Position numbers and translations under genes: made by a program
Shown: one piece after another, positions 11,454 through 22,976 of the stretch
How positions within the stretch are numbered: the first letter of the stretch is position 1
Layout: every line of letters starts with the position of its first letter
The notes under the pieces: generated by a model
What the model was told of the DNA's origin: nothing
The model's input: only the letters and a program-made list of their open reading frames with translations
The model's database searches: none
Assembly: GCF_963422355.1 (NCBI RefSeq)
Contig: NC_085105.1
Coordinates: 2,890,052-2,954,051, forward strand
Length of the DNA: 64,000 nt
Reading direction: 5' to 3'
Source: Corticium candelabrum
Lineage: Eukaryota; Porifera; Homoscleromorpha; Homosclerophorida; Plakinidae

Positions 11454-12371
11454 TCACACCGCTGGTCTTGTTTTCATTTCAGTAAATTTCAGTGAGTACG
11501 TAAATCCTTTCCAATGCTTCCAATTAACACCAACCGAATTAGCAGAACTTCCCTTTAAATATTTCCCGTTCAAATTAGAGTGATGACAGTTATTGTACCA
11601 CCATCCACCAAACCAAGTAGCAGCACAATTACTTGAAGTTGAGTCATTGTCCTGGTCTTTAGTTGAAAATTTCATTCCGTTGTGATAAGATGCGAATGAA
11701 TCGCCAGCATTGCCACTGTATTGCCCAACGGTCAGCTTGTATCCAGCAGCTTCTTTTCCCACAGCGAAAGTACTGTAGAGCGCATACCGTTCTTCATTTT
11801 CAAAGTCTTTCATATCAAACCTAAGCGTTTGGTTTGTAGCAGTAAGACGATGTATCTTATCCAATCCCAACCAAAATTCTCCATTCAGATCACCAAAACC
11901 AGCTTTGTAATCTGCCCAATTGCGATAGAAATCGACATATCCATCTTGTCTTCTCTGAAAGACAGTCCAACCACCTCCATCCGTCGTCATGTCACAATAC
12001 ACCTTAAAAGCCCCCAAACCATCACGAGGATCAACAGTGTACACACCGCTGCGACGATATCCAGTCGACAAAATTTCTTTGCAGTTTCTAGAAAGTGACG
12101 TTGCCAAACCCACTCGCGCTAGCTCTAACTCTAAAGCTGCCAAACGATCACAGCAATGGCATGCGTCCGGAGCTGGTTTTCCTGGCGGACCTGCAGCCCC
12201 TACGTCTCCTTTCTGTCCAGCGTCTAGAGGTCTACCGTTGACGGTAACACTTGTTGCACTAAGATGAATGTTTCCCGTTGCTGTTACGTTTACGTCTCCG
12301 TCTCCTCCGATGTGGGTCAAAGCCGTGGCGACGATTGGTAGAGTAATCATCAAAGCGAGCTGCATCCTCAT
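11454..12371 (-). CDS. Secreted fibrinogen-related protein (ficolin/tenascin-like)
   Basis: A single-exon gene of 305 residues. An N-terminal signal peptide (MQLALMITLPIVATAL) is followed by a Thr/Val-rich stretch, a very short collagen-like segment (GQKGDVGAAGPPGKPAP, about residues 53-69), a short cysteine and helical linker, and a C-terminal fibrinogen-like domain (about residues 93-305). Domain hallmarks are NCKEIL, GVYTVDP, VYCDMTTDGGGWTVFQRR, FWLGLDKIHRLT, FSTKDQDND, CAATWFGGWWYNNCHHSNLNG and MKTRP. The DQDND loop and the Cys residues of the calcium site are present. Such proteins bind acetylated sugars or matrix partners and often act in innate immunity or adhesion; the ligand here is unknown. 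The lack of introns is unusual among its neighbours and suggests a retrocopy or a family expanded by duplication. Confidence 0.9.
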   Translation of the reverse strand: MRMQLALMITLPIVATALTHIGGDGDVNVTATGNIHLSATSVTVNGRPLDAGQKGDVGAAGPPGKPAPDACHCCDRLAALELELARVGLATSLSRNCKEILSTGYRRSGVYTVDPRDGLGAFKVYCDMTTDGGGWTVFQRRQDGYVDFYRNWADYKAGFGDLNGEFWLGLDKIHRLTATNQTLRFDMKDFENEERYALYSTFAVGKEAAGYKLTVGQYSGNAGDSFASYHNGMKFSTKDQDNDSTSSNCAATWFGGWWYNNCHHSNLNGKYLKGSSANSVGVNWKHWKGFTYSLKFTEMKTRPAV

Positions 12372-14898
12372 ACTGCCAGTTCACCTGGTCGACCTAGCTG
12401 ATACAAGTGCACGTACTGTAACTTGGTCTCTGATTTTTGCTTGGATGATGAATTACAAAACCCGACACTCGTGTGTACCGTATAGTACGACTTGACCTCG
12501 CCGGGTTTTGTTCTTACAATCACGGGAGTGTCGTTGTTTGGCGCAACGAACGTCGATCATTTCCTAGAGTTCGTACCTGATAAACAGTTGTCAGACAATT
12601 AACACCATCAAATCAGCAACTCTCCGTGTTCAGACATCATGCAACCGGCTGCAACCATCCCTTCCTAAAGAAAGTCGTCTTTCAAACCTGCAAGTCCACA
12701 GGCAAGGCATAGAAAGCTGAAGGCAATGGGGCATACTGCGCCCCAGGCCCCGTAGAGGTCTTTGCAGGTGTGCGTATGACAAGATCTGCCGTTTGTAATT
12801 CACCTAGATCGAGATACCGCGAATGCCTTTGTAGAATGGAAGTCTCAAGGATCCCGCATAAACGGTAGTCCTGATCTCTAGCTAAATAAGCGTCAAATCA
12901 GTGTTACGGTGTGCGCCGGTCTCCGGTCACTAGCTGGAGCAAATAAGGCGCCCTTCCAGCGAAAGCACATGCAGATAACGCTAGAGACGGGGAAGAGCCT
13001 TCATGCCAATCTGATCTTAGTCCAAGAGTTCCGCTGCTCATACAGCAAGCCCAGACGACGGTTTAACCTTGCCGCTTGTTTCTGAAAATTGGCTATGCAG
13101 TCCGTATGAAGCTGAGACAGTCTCGAAAACTTTGACAAATCACTGAAAACAGTGGACGTTCTAGACTACAATACGTACTCACTGTCTCAGCATATATTTC
13201 AAGACTCGTGCAGTGCCTAGATCTGGTTATAAAGATTGATTAGTACTGCATCGGGAACGAATGCAGAAGGGTGACCGGTGGACGTGCACCCGCTCTCACG
13301 CAAAAGTCTACTGGTATACACACAGTCTTGACAGATTTAGACGGATAGTCTCAAAATTTATAATACCTCTTGCGGCGTGCCTATTCATACTTGGGTGCAC
13401 AGAAACGGCAGTAGACAGCATGAGCTAATGCAAAGATCATCGATCACATGTCCAACTAAAAATAGTAAACTGTGAGAACCGACAGTTCGTAGTGCCACGT
13501 GCGGTACCCGTATTCTAGCACAGGGCGATTACAAAAAGCGTCTTTTGCTTCATGTACTATTGCAAGCGTACACTCATAAAATTGTTAGTTCTAGATGATC
13601 CCTTTTGCAACGGGCTCATGCATTTTGCGGCACTGCTAGTCTAGGGTTCACACCGACATCTGGACTAGGCTATCTACAGGCCAACATTAACGCGAGCGCG
13701 TTCACACCGCTAACTATGAAGACCACATCAGAAACATCGGGGCATGCTCTTCCTATACTACATCACGTGCCAAAGTCACGTGCAACCACTAACGCCACTA
13801 ATGCGTGTAATACTACTAGAACGGCGTTACACTACACAGTAATCATGATTAGGACCGGTGTGAACGAGTGGCATTAGTGCACTAACGCCAAACTAATAAT
13901 AGGCCCGGTGTGAACACGCTCTAGGTTACTAACATGATTTTCCGTAGTCGGATCCAACCAATACTCACGCAATCTCTTACCAAAAATATGGCCTCTGTGT
14001 CAAAACAGCCTCAGATAGACAGAAAGACAGACACTCGTACCAGAAGTAAACAACATCACATCCACAAGAGCACAAACAAACGTACTCTGCAAAGTAAGTC
14101 TGGACCACAAACGTGACAGTGTTCTAGAACAATGTTTTGATTCCTAATACATTCTTTATTTTCATTCTTTGAGAAAGTCATTCCTGCTTCAACCAGATTC
14201 CGTTCAGTAGTACTAACATAAATTTTTAAGCTACAGTAAAATCTCCGAGACTCGTGTAAAATCTCTGAAAAACTCGACCTTTTGAATCTGCGCACAAGGA
14301 ATACCGGACAGCTTGCTAAAAAGCACCTGTTGCGCTCGAGCTGTCTGAGTCGCGTATCTAGTCACCTGTTCGTTTTGATGCATGCATTCACCAAACGCTA
14401 TTTTTTGTTGCTGTCAAAGTCTACTACTAAAGACTTCACCTTGTTCTGCTTCTCCGAAATAGTTGCAGTCTAACGTTTGTGACTGTGCACAGACCCATCT
14501 CTCTGGATTCTGCATCTGCCCCTGCTGCATGACCAGCAGCCGTCTCTTGTTTGCCTAGAGTTGTGTTGAAATAAACTTCAACCACCACAATGAATTACAG
14601 TGAATACATTGTCTCACAATGTACCATCCACAATGATCAAAACGTCCACGTTGCCTGTCCCTTGTGCTCTAGCAAACAAACCTCGCTACGCGTGATATGT
14701 AATTTAATGTGTTCAATAAAAAAATTGAGTAATTCAAATAAAGCAGTTGCTCTGCAAATTATTAATGAAAGAACGTCCAAACCTTATGCTGCTGCAATTC
14801 CTACAGCCGTTCACTTGCACAACTGGATTTGTTCAGCATAGACATGCCACTGTTCTCTACTAATCCTTAGAAAGCTGGATGAAATACTCTGAATGAGA
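12372..14898. other. 2.5 kb intergenic region, one MITE
   Basis: No supported coding exon. It contains the small inverted-repeat element at about 13636-13928 and otherwise unique sequence. An 83-codon frame at 14590-14841 (+) has two CxxC-like pairs but matches no domain I know, and I do not call it a gene. Confidence 0.5.
13636..13928. mobile_element. Short MITE with repeated GTTCACACCG motif
   Basis: The left end CTAGGGTTCACACCG and the reverse complement of the right end CTAGAGCGTGTTCACACCG define an element of about 290 bp. The same GTTCACACCG motif occurs twice more inside, once in each orientation (near 13700 and 13855). No coding capacity. It also carries two CACGTG sites (13764-13769 and 13777-13782). 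Confidence 0.55.
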
Positions 14899-17800
14899 TT
14901 AAAATCTCTGTAGGGAAACATGCCATATACTTAATGGTCCAAAACTATCACCATAATGACTAGTTTTCCCTCCAAACAAATACATTCCTGTGTGACTTCC
15001 AAGAAGTGTACCCATTCTTGGATCACTTGGGATTGCATGCTCCATCGCTGCTTCTTGAGAACCCAAAGACTGAGCTGTCTGAGTTTTAACTGGTTTCAAT
15101 CCGTCGAACATATCATCTCCACTGACAGATCCAGGGAGCGCAACAGAAGCCATGTCCAACAATTCAACATCACAATCGTTCAAGGATAACATTGATTTAT
15201 CAGATTTGCAGTCAGCAGTGCTGCTTTGGAGAGATAACGTGCCCTGTCTTTGCCTTTTATTGGCTGTGGATCTGTCTTGTGCAACAGGGAATAGAAACGA
15301 TGTTGCATTCCCTGTTAAAGTTGTGACCGAATGATCCATAAAAGGAAATGGCGGACTACTACCAGTGTTGTCCACAGTTGACCATATATGGGTATCTAAA
15401 GTAATTACAAACATGCTATATTTGATTCAATTTCTCAACCCTAACACAACACAAATGTGCACGCGATATGCACAAGCACACATGCACAATACATAATACA
15501 CCACAGACACAAAGATCATTACCAAAGTGAAGCAGCCACACCCTATCATTCCAAGTAGCTTTTGTTTTTCCACCTATAACAACCATGCATGCCTTCACCT
15601 ACAGCAAATATAGTCAAACATCAATGTGAGACTGAAATCTCAACTGATTATTTCTACACACCTTATTTGCTGTGTGGCTGTACAAAGCAGGACCAGGACA
15701 TGATGTACTGATATGCTCCCACTGCATAGTCTCTAAGCACACACATTTAGTTGCTTAGTCTCAGCACAATTTAAAAGAAAGTACTGACTGGCAGTAGAAA
15801 ACTACTGTACAAGCATTATAGACATTAAATTTAGTAGGCAGCTTAAATTAATGTATAACTCAATTACACTCAATTCAACAAGACTGCCAATTGTAAAAAT
15901 AGAAGAATTACCCCATGCAGTAGAACTGCAGACCCATCAGAAATTGACTGTTGGTATCAGACAAATATCTCTCTCTATAGCATCAGCAAATTTTATTCTG
16001 TCAGAGTAACCTCGTAGTAAATTATGGTAAATGATACTGGAATTCATCAGCATGCAGTCCAAGACTCAAATCCTAGCAAAAGCAAAATTTATAAATTGTT
16101 CTCTATGTCACTGTGTTAGTTAAATTCATGTCTGAGAAACGCCAAATTCATTTTGTTGCAAAAACTTTCTGTGATCCGGCGATACACTCACTGTAAAAAA
16201 TATCCAGCAGTATCTACAGCTACTGACTATCCATGTGTGGTGAAATAGTTATCGGACAATCTACAAGTTGCCAAGCACAAATACAATGACCCATGCCTCT
16301 TAGAAACACACCCAAAAAGAAATTTCTGCAACAAATACATACCAAACGGCAAACGCCAGGTAGCTGATGAAATTCCAGAAGGAGCTGTCCCTCCATGAAT
16401 CCAAATTGCCTCCCTGTGAATGACTGCTGAGTGATGACAAAGAGAGGGAGCTGTCCCACTTTCATCTTTCACCTGTTGCCACACCATAATCTCTAACATT
16501 GGTCAGAATTTAATAGATCAACAATCTCCAATGACTGCAATCTGTCAATTAAGCAGACCTGGAAAGAATTTCCATACTTCGTTTGTAATCCCTTTCAATT
16601 CGATACATCCCCCATGAACATACATACACATGTCCGATTGATGAATGACTGCAACATGGAAAGAACGATTGGTTGGTCGCTGAAAACAAATAGCTCTGCA
16701 TGTTAATTATCATTAAACACACTTGCACCAATCAATTTACTTGCCACATCTGTAACGTAGACGTCAACTGGAGTTGCTTATTTACAATCCACTCTGCTGT
16801 GTCTGTCAAACAGTAACCAGATTTCCAAGAGTGTGGACTACCAAAATCCCAAAAACATCTTACCAAAATTATACATGCAAAGACAGCAGTGAGGATCCAT
16901 AGAAAACTGCCCACCAAACACCACTAGACTATTCTGCACACAACCAACATATTCAGCTGTACTACAATTATCAAAAATACTGAAAAGTTTACAGTTTAAG
17001 AAATACTATTATTGCAACTAATAAATCTTCCAACAGTACAGTACTTAGCAATTAACTCATTAATTAAAAAAGAACAAACAATCCTCTTATTGGCATTTAC
17101 TTCATGTTTAACATAGTCACAACCACAACCAATAATCACTGATCAGTAAAAGCACTGTGCATTACTCACTTGTATTACAACAGCCGTGTGTCCTTGTAAC
17201 AGTGGCAAATCATTCTGCAAAATCTCCCATTCTCTTGTGTCTAATGACAGCAACTACATTACTATAAATGTCACGACTGACACACAATAGCAATGTTCAA
17301 CTTGCTGCTCACTTGGATCCCATTTCCAAAAGTCAGAATATGACACTCCGCCGTTTCTACCTCCAATGAGATAGAACAGTCCCTGATGACAACATACAGC
17401 GTGCCTGTCTCTGTATTGAGGCCAGCAAGTGTTAGAATTTGCAGGTGAACCAATGCGATTCCATTTAAGCAAAAATAGAGAATCATTTGAAGTGGAAACT
17501 GCCGCTGCATCAGTATCAAGATCACGTGATTCTTGTCTCTGAGATTTGCTATCCATCCATCGTTGACTGACACAAAGTAGAACTAAGAAATTAAACTTAT
17601 TAAGTATACATAGTCACAAGCCACCTGTGCAGATGTCTGTTGACTGATTTCTTGGAAAAAGAACCAGTTGGACTGACTCTCTAAAAAGAAAGCGTGTCAC
17701 AATACAACACAGAGTCAAAATTCAAACGTTTACTGAAAGATGCTTGAAACTTTCATGACTGAATATAGAATCTACAAGAAGAGGATTCTCCTTCAACCAC

Positions 17801-19590
17801 AAATAGAAATTCTCAGATGAGAGTTTTCCAGTCTAATTAGTTCAAACACCACAACAATAACGTCATCATACAATGTATAGCAAATCTATCAGTACCCTGT
17901 CATTGTCATGCATTTTGAACGCTTGCTCTACAACATACCGAACTTGCTTTTGGCTATCAACTAAGTCCAATGAATCAATAGAGTTCTTGGAGCCTACAGA
18001 ACCACATCAATCATTCCCAACACACAATCAGTCATCACTGTCTCAAACTAGTTGGTCACAGAAATACCGTAGTAGATATTCTGAATCCTAAGATGACAAA
18101 AAATATTGTAAACAGATTTAGTTCATTCTGATTATCTAAAAATTATACTTGTGGGAAGCTGACACACATGATACCAACACAGAATACAGCTCATCAGGTG
18201 ACACACCATCAGAACCATCCAAATTGCACTGCAATTAATACAAACCTTATTAACAAAAACAATCCATTAATAGACCATCTAATCAATTACGTTTGCTGCT
18301 CCAACATCCAAACAACAAAAAGTTACTCAGAAACACAACCACTAAATCAGAAAATTACTTGCTGCCATGTCATCTCATCAAACAATTCCTTTTGTCTTAC
18401 ATTGAGCAGTTAAACTTCAACAAATAGTAATTTAAACTTGTCAGCTAGTGAAGTCATTAACAGCAGATTATGACATTAACAAACAAACAAATACAAACTC
18501 CTACTCAGACAAGTATGCAGGCTTACAAACAGACAGACAAAGAGTCAAACACAATACACGACCAACCAATTCCAAAAAAGATACACATAAAGACTCACTC
18601 AATACATAAAGAGTAAAACAAAATTTATTAAATATTGACTCCAACACAGCATACACGTTTGTGTATAAACTGATAAGATACAAACATTTATGATTGTCAT
18701 TGTGTTACTCTACCATGTCAAAGATCATCTTGCATTTTTCTTCATGTGTCCCATGAAGACAAAGAGCCAAGCCATCTAATCAGTTAACATCCATAATTAT
18801 TGTGAATGAGTACAATAAACAAAATCATAAAGAAATTATAAGATGTACACACTTTGAAATTCCTCGAGGTCAATGTAACCTGTCTTCTTTGTGTCAAACA
18901 CAACAAACAATCTCTTTGCTAACAAACCATCCAGTGGAAAATACTGTAAACTACAGGAATCAATAAAAGAAAGTTAATAAACTACTTTCAGAGTTGACAA
19001 ATGATAAAAACAAATAAAACGTAACCAATAAAATGGGCAAACAAACAGACACAGACAGATACACAAACAGACAAACAATCACACGGACACACGAACAAAC
19101 AGACAGACACAAAGACAACGACAGAAGTAAACAATAAAAACAAAAAAAGAAAATTACATGAATTAATTAATCACAGACCCCAACCACACAAGGTTGAGCA
19201 AACAAGGAAAAAACAGGCATACAGACACCTGCAGGTCATGCACTAACAATGTCGCTTGATCAATAAACTTGTCTCCAGGAGAAAGCAACGCCATTCTGTC
19301 ATACACACTGTAGATATTTCTCAAGCCCGAAGAATCATGACGCTCAGATTGTCGACCTACAAAAAACAACGGAAGTTCAAACTAAACAAAATCTTTACAA
19401 GTAAATTCGTACTAGATATTGTTCTTTTTCCTCTCGTTAAACTACTAGCGTTTCCCATCGACAATAGAGATAGTGCGTGCAGGGTCGAGGAGTAGGCGTT
19501 CCCTGTAGTACCCGTATTTGCCGCCATTTTAGGGGCCAAGCTTCTGTCCTCTGCAGGTATCTCTCTTTGCGAGGGCGGCTTGTACAACAT
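14899..19590 (-). CDS. EF-hand and kelch-repeat protein, multi-exon
   Basis: Exons assembled by eye. The N-terminus is MAANTGTTGNAYSS (ATG at about 19527; upstream ATG at 19590), then RHDSSGLRNIYSVYDRM (about 19343-19229). An EF-hand-like segment follows (about 18950-18850; RLFVVFDTKKTGYIDLEEF), then CLHGTHEEKCKMIFDM (about 18780-18718), a second EF-hand-like region (AFKMHDNDRVLI, about 17990-17873) and SENFYLWLKENPLLVDSIF (about 17820-17725). Six or so kelch blades follow: HAVCCHQGLFYLIGGRNGG (17.4 kb), VVFGGQFSMDP (16.9 kb), FHVAVIHQSDM (16.65 kb), HHSAVIHREAIWIHGG (16.4 kb), LYSHTANK/VKACMVVIGGKTK (15.7-15.5 kb), and a last exon at 15414-14899 with MYLFGG. It is probably a calcium-responsive adaptor with a kelch beta-propeller. 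The second EF loop lacks several calcium ligands and may not bind. No vertebrate orthologue recognised; some joins are uncertain. Confidence 0.7.
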
Positions 19591-20129
19591 TTCAAGGACG
19601 TTCGACTGCGTGTTAGATAGTACAACGACAGTATACTAATTGCGAAAGATTTAAACCGAATTTTATCGGTGAATTCGCGAGTTTGCCGTGATTTCTTAGT
19701 CTGATGGTCGAGTGCGATAAAGCTAATTCTTAGAATAGAGATTATGGAACAGAAGTCTAAAAGTCTCTCTGTTGAATCGCAGAAGCGATACGAGGAGAAA
19801 GTTGTACCTGCGGGCCTAAAAACAGGTAGAACGGAGGCTCAACTGTAGACGGAGGAGCCGGAAGTCATTCCCGACATGAATTGGAGTAACATGATGTTGT
19901 AGATGATTGTATGCTGTTAGGTGTACTAGACCTTCTCTTGAGACGAACAAATCTCTCTCTACTGGAAGTGCTCGTAGCAACATAACCCATCCTTGCAGAT
20001 GGTACAGTACCCAGTCAGGGCTAGTTGAGTCATATATACACAAAGGATGGCTTTCCTAGAATTGTTCAGAGTAGCATAGATTACTCTTTTATTATAGAAC
20101 ATACTAAAAATGACAGCTCTACAAGACAG

Positions 20130-20332
20130 AAAGTGCTCAGAGCAAACACGCGAATGCTGCGACGGCTTCCAGTCCTGTCTGTCTAGGCTGGAGATCCACG
20201 CTGCCCGTCGTCTGTTGCTCAAATGACGCGTTTCTGGTCCCTGACTGGTTAGTATAGCTGGTATAGACTAAAAACGTTTGTTGCTCCCTGAATTCTACGA
20301 TCGTGGCAGCCGAAAACACAGCAACTCTAGCC
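20130..20332 (-). pseudogene. Broken THAP zinc-finger domain
   Basis: Two reading frames on the minus strand together look like a THAP domain. One reads CCVFGCHDRRIQGATNVFSLYQ (about 20326-20262), the typical CxxxC N-terminal half. The other reads RRRAAWISSLDRQDW and then SRVCSEHFLS (about 20220-20132), the typical C-terminal half with CSEHF. They are one frame apart, and an in-frame stop precedes the first half. Upstream is ATGGC with no intact start in frame. THAP domains occur in host DNA-binding proteins and in P-element-type DNA transposases; nothing diagnostic of either follows. A short unrecognised intron between the halves is the main alternative. Confidence 0.6.
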
Positions 20333-21056
20333 ATGTTAATACGTTTGTCCCTAAGATGGCGACTTCCGGGAAGTCACGTGATTGCGATATGCATACATGA
20401 TTATTACGGTCCACGTGATCAGCGTGTGATGACACACGCTCACACAACCAAACAACCATAGAATTAATGTTCGAACAGGTCCCGCATACTCATACAGTGC
20501 GACCCGTATAACAGAGCTAGATCTCTCGAGTTCAACCACTCACACATATTCCTATCATGGCAGAGCTTTGCCCTACATTGTAGCTCCAGTCGAACAGAAG
20601 CCCTCAGTATCTGACTGACACATGGCCTCAGTGCCCCAGTTGTTGTGACTGCCTCATAATTATGCCGCAAACTCAAGAAGGGGACACATACAAGACTTCC
20701 TCACAGAATTATTGCAACGTGTAAGTGCAAATACTCCGTACCAACTGCTTCCAGAGACACCAAGGGTTCTGCGCTAGACATATCTAGTTAATTAACCAGT
20801 CACAAAAACATGAATGTCGACGGTACGTACGTACGGCCTAGACTAGCTACGTACATCAGTTACTGTGCTTGAATATTTCTAAGACATGTACAGTATGCGC
20901 AAACCGCTATTGCAACAAACTAGTACGATACGCAATTGTAATTACAGCATGCAGATGCCCATAGCCTAGGAGAGATATTGATCTGTGTGAGACTGCCAGT
21001 TAGCACCCAGTGACAACAAGAGGCACTTCTTGACCATTGTGGCTTCACCTACATAC

Positions 21057-21155
<99 letters not shown>

Positions 21156-22208
21156 TCTGAGAACATTGCTAGTAGGTATGAGCCAAATTATTTTTTCAGA
21201 CATTTTGAACCATCTTCCTACACAACTTTAGTTAAATAAGAGTTACTATTTTCAAGTAACGTAGCAATACACTTAATTACGTAATTACTATTGTGTTACA
21301 CACTGTATACCACAATACTGTACACATGCATGTACTGCTTTGAAGTCACCATTATGTATTGTACGTGTATTACTGCAGTGTACACATTACACCACTAAAC
21401 ATCTTCAAGTTAGAGCCTCTACACGTATGTTACACATATTGTCCGAACGATTGTCCACTAATTCGTGAAAACACATGCAATATCTAGATGGCGCGTAGCA
21501 GCACCGCCCTGACACCACAAGTCACGCCCAAATCTGGCTGCCATCTGTCATGAGTCCTGCTCGATAGCCTTGATACGGCGGTAGTTTGCATGGTGCTGGC
21601 GGGACCTGACGGCTTAGGGAAGTGCACGCGCGACCGAAGCAACTCTTCTACTCTGCGTTCATGCAGATAAAGAGACGAAAATCAGTTGGGCAAAATGTAA
21701 GGAGCAAAAGAATGTCGCTTACTTTGAACGCTCCTAACAAAGTACGTATTATTAGCCCACGAAAACTCATACCCAGCAAGCCCCAATGTAACCAATTCCT
21801 CGTCAAAATGTATGTGCTAACGACAGTCTTGCACATGCTTTACAACAAATGCCAATAACACTCACCTTGTACGACTACATCGCGAGTCAAAATGACCGGA
21901 AACCGTCATAATCATCGTCACTTTGACCTCGTCCTGCACCTCCAAACACGAGAAGATTCCACCTTGACAAGAAGTTCTGAAGAAAGCAATAGTGCAGGCA
22001 CATCCAAGAACCAAGTAGGTTAAATTCGCTCCGCTCTATATGTTGGGCGAAATACAAATAGTCGAAGCTACCGGCGGACGAACGTCATAGTTGACCGTTT
22101 TACTTGGCTTCCTGCAAGCGTATCTAGATCTCTCTAAGGTTGGAAAGCACGCAAAAAACAGAGAATAGATCAGTTGTCAACGATACCTTGTAAGACGAGC
22201 TGAGGTTA
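20333..22208. other. Intergenic region with microsatellite and E-box pair
   Basis: No supported exon. The region holds CACGTG sites at 20375-20380 and 20412-20417, a long (GA)n tract, and a GC-richer stretch at 21.5-21.7 kb that may be promoter-like. The open frames at 21.6-21.9 kb show no known domain. Confidence 0.45.
21060..21153. repeat. (AG)n microsatellite
   Basis: About 94 bp of uninterrupted AG dinucleotides. Open frames across it encode only Arg-Glu or Leu-Ser repeats and are not genes. Confidence 0.97.
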
Positions 22209-22867
22209 GCCTCGAATTTCCAGACCAGAGAGCGCGCGAAGCGCGCGAACTCTAGTCTGGACCAAGTCGATACTAAAATGATTTCGGAAGTATTTATCAA
22301 TTGCTAGCGATGCTAAATGGTAGTCTAATAGCGTAGGATCGTTTTACCTAGATCAACATATCATTTGTAAAGGCCATGAAATCTCATGAACAAAGAAGAG
22401 ACGTCTGCAGTGTTTGCGGCGATATCTTGGTGGACGGCATGAAACGACGACTTTTTGATTCTTTGGCAGATCGCTAGCTAGTCTAACCGCTCGACTGGCG
22501 AGACTATCACTCGACCAGTTGTCAAAGATGATGGTCTAGCGACGCTGCTGTGCATGTTCTGTCACCGCAAGCTTGAAAATATCAAAGAACTGAAGCTGAA
22601 ACTAAACTAAGATGTGTGCGTGCACCAGAGTCTTCATCACGGCTCTGGCGTGCACTTAGTTGCCCACGCGGGTTTCACACGAGCGCAATCAGCGCTAGTG
22701 CACTTAGCATAACCAATTACTGCTAAACCAATCAGAATTTCCAACCGACATTCCGGCTATGAGGAGCTGATTGGCTTAGAAGGCTATTTCCGAAATCCTG
22801 TTAGTACTGTACAGTCCAGACTATAGTTCACGCGTTTCGCGCGCACTCTGGTCTGGAAGTTCGAGGC
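22209..22867 (+). mobile_element. DNA transposon remnant with hairpin-forming terminal repeats
   Basis: Terminal inverted repeats of about 54 bp (22209-22262 and about 22814-22867) differ at only a few positions. Each repeat is itself a near-palindrome: CCAGAC...GTCTGG arms around two CGCGCG blocks separated by CTT/GAA. Between them are remnants of a coding sequence: from ATG 22376 a frame with CSVCGDIL, and one frame off, CMFCHRKLENIKEL ending in a stop at about 22610. This looks like a zinc-binding N-terminal domain broken by a frameshift and a stop. No catalytic domain remains. The right repeat directly abuts the 5' flank of PDE12 copy 1. Superfamily not assigned. Confidence 0.7.
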
Positions 22868-22976
22868 TATCGATAGGTACACGCCCTACAGATGTTCAGA
22901 TTATCCGGGACATCTCGCGAATTAACTTCCCCGGTAGTTAGAGGCTCCGTCATTTTATCAACAGTCATAACATTCT

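Noticed and set aside
14590-14841. 83-codon plus-strand frame with CxxC-like pairs
   Set aside because: No recognisable zinc-finger spacing, no flanking splice signals or homology.
21030-21239. Arg-Glu repeat open frames over (AG)n
   Set aside because: Simple repeat artefact.
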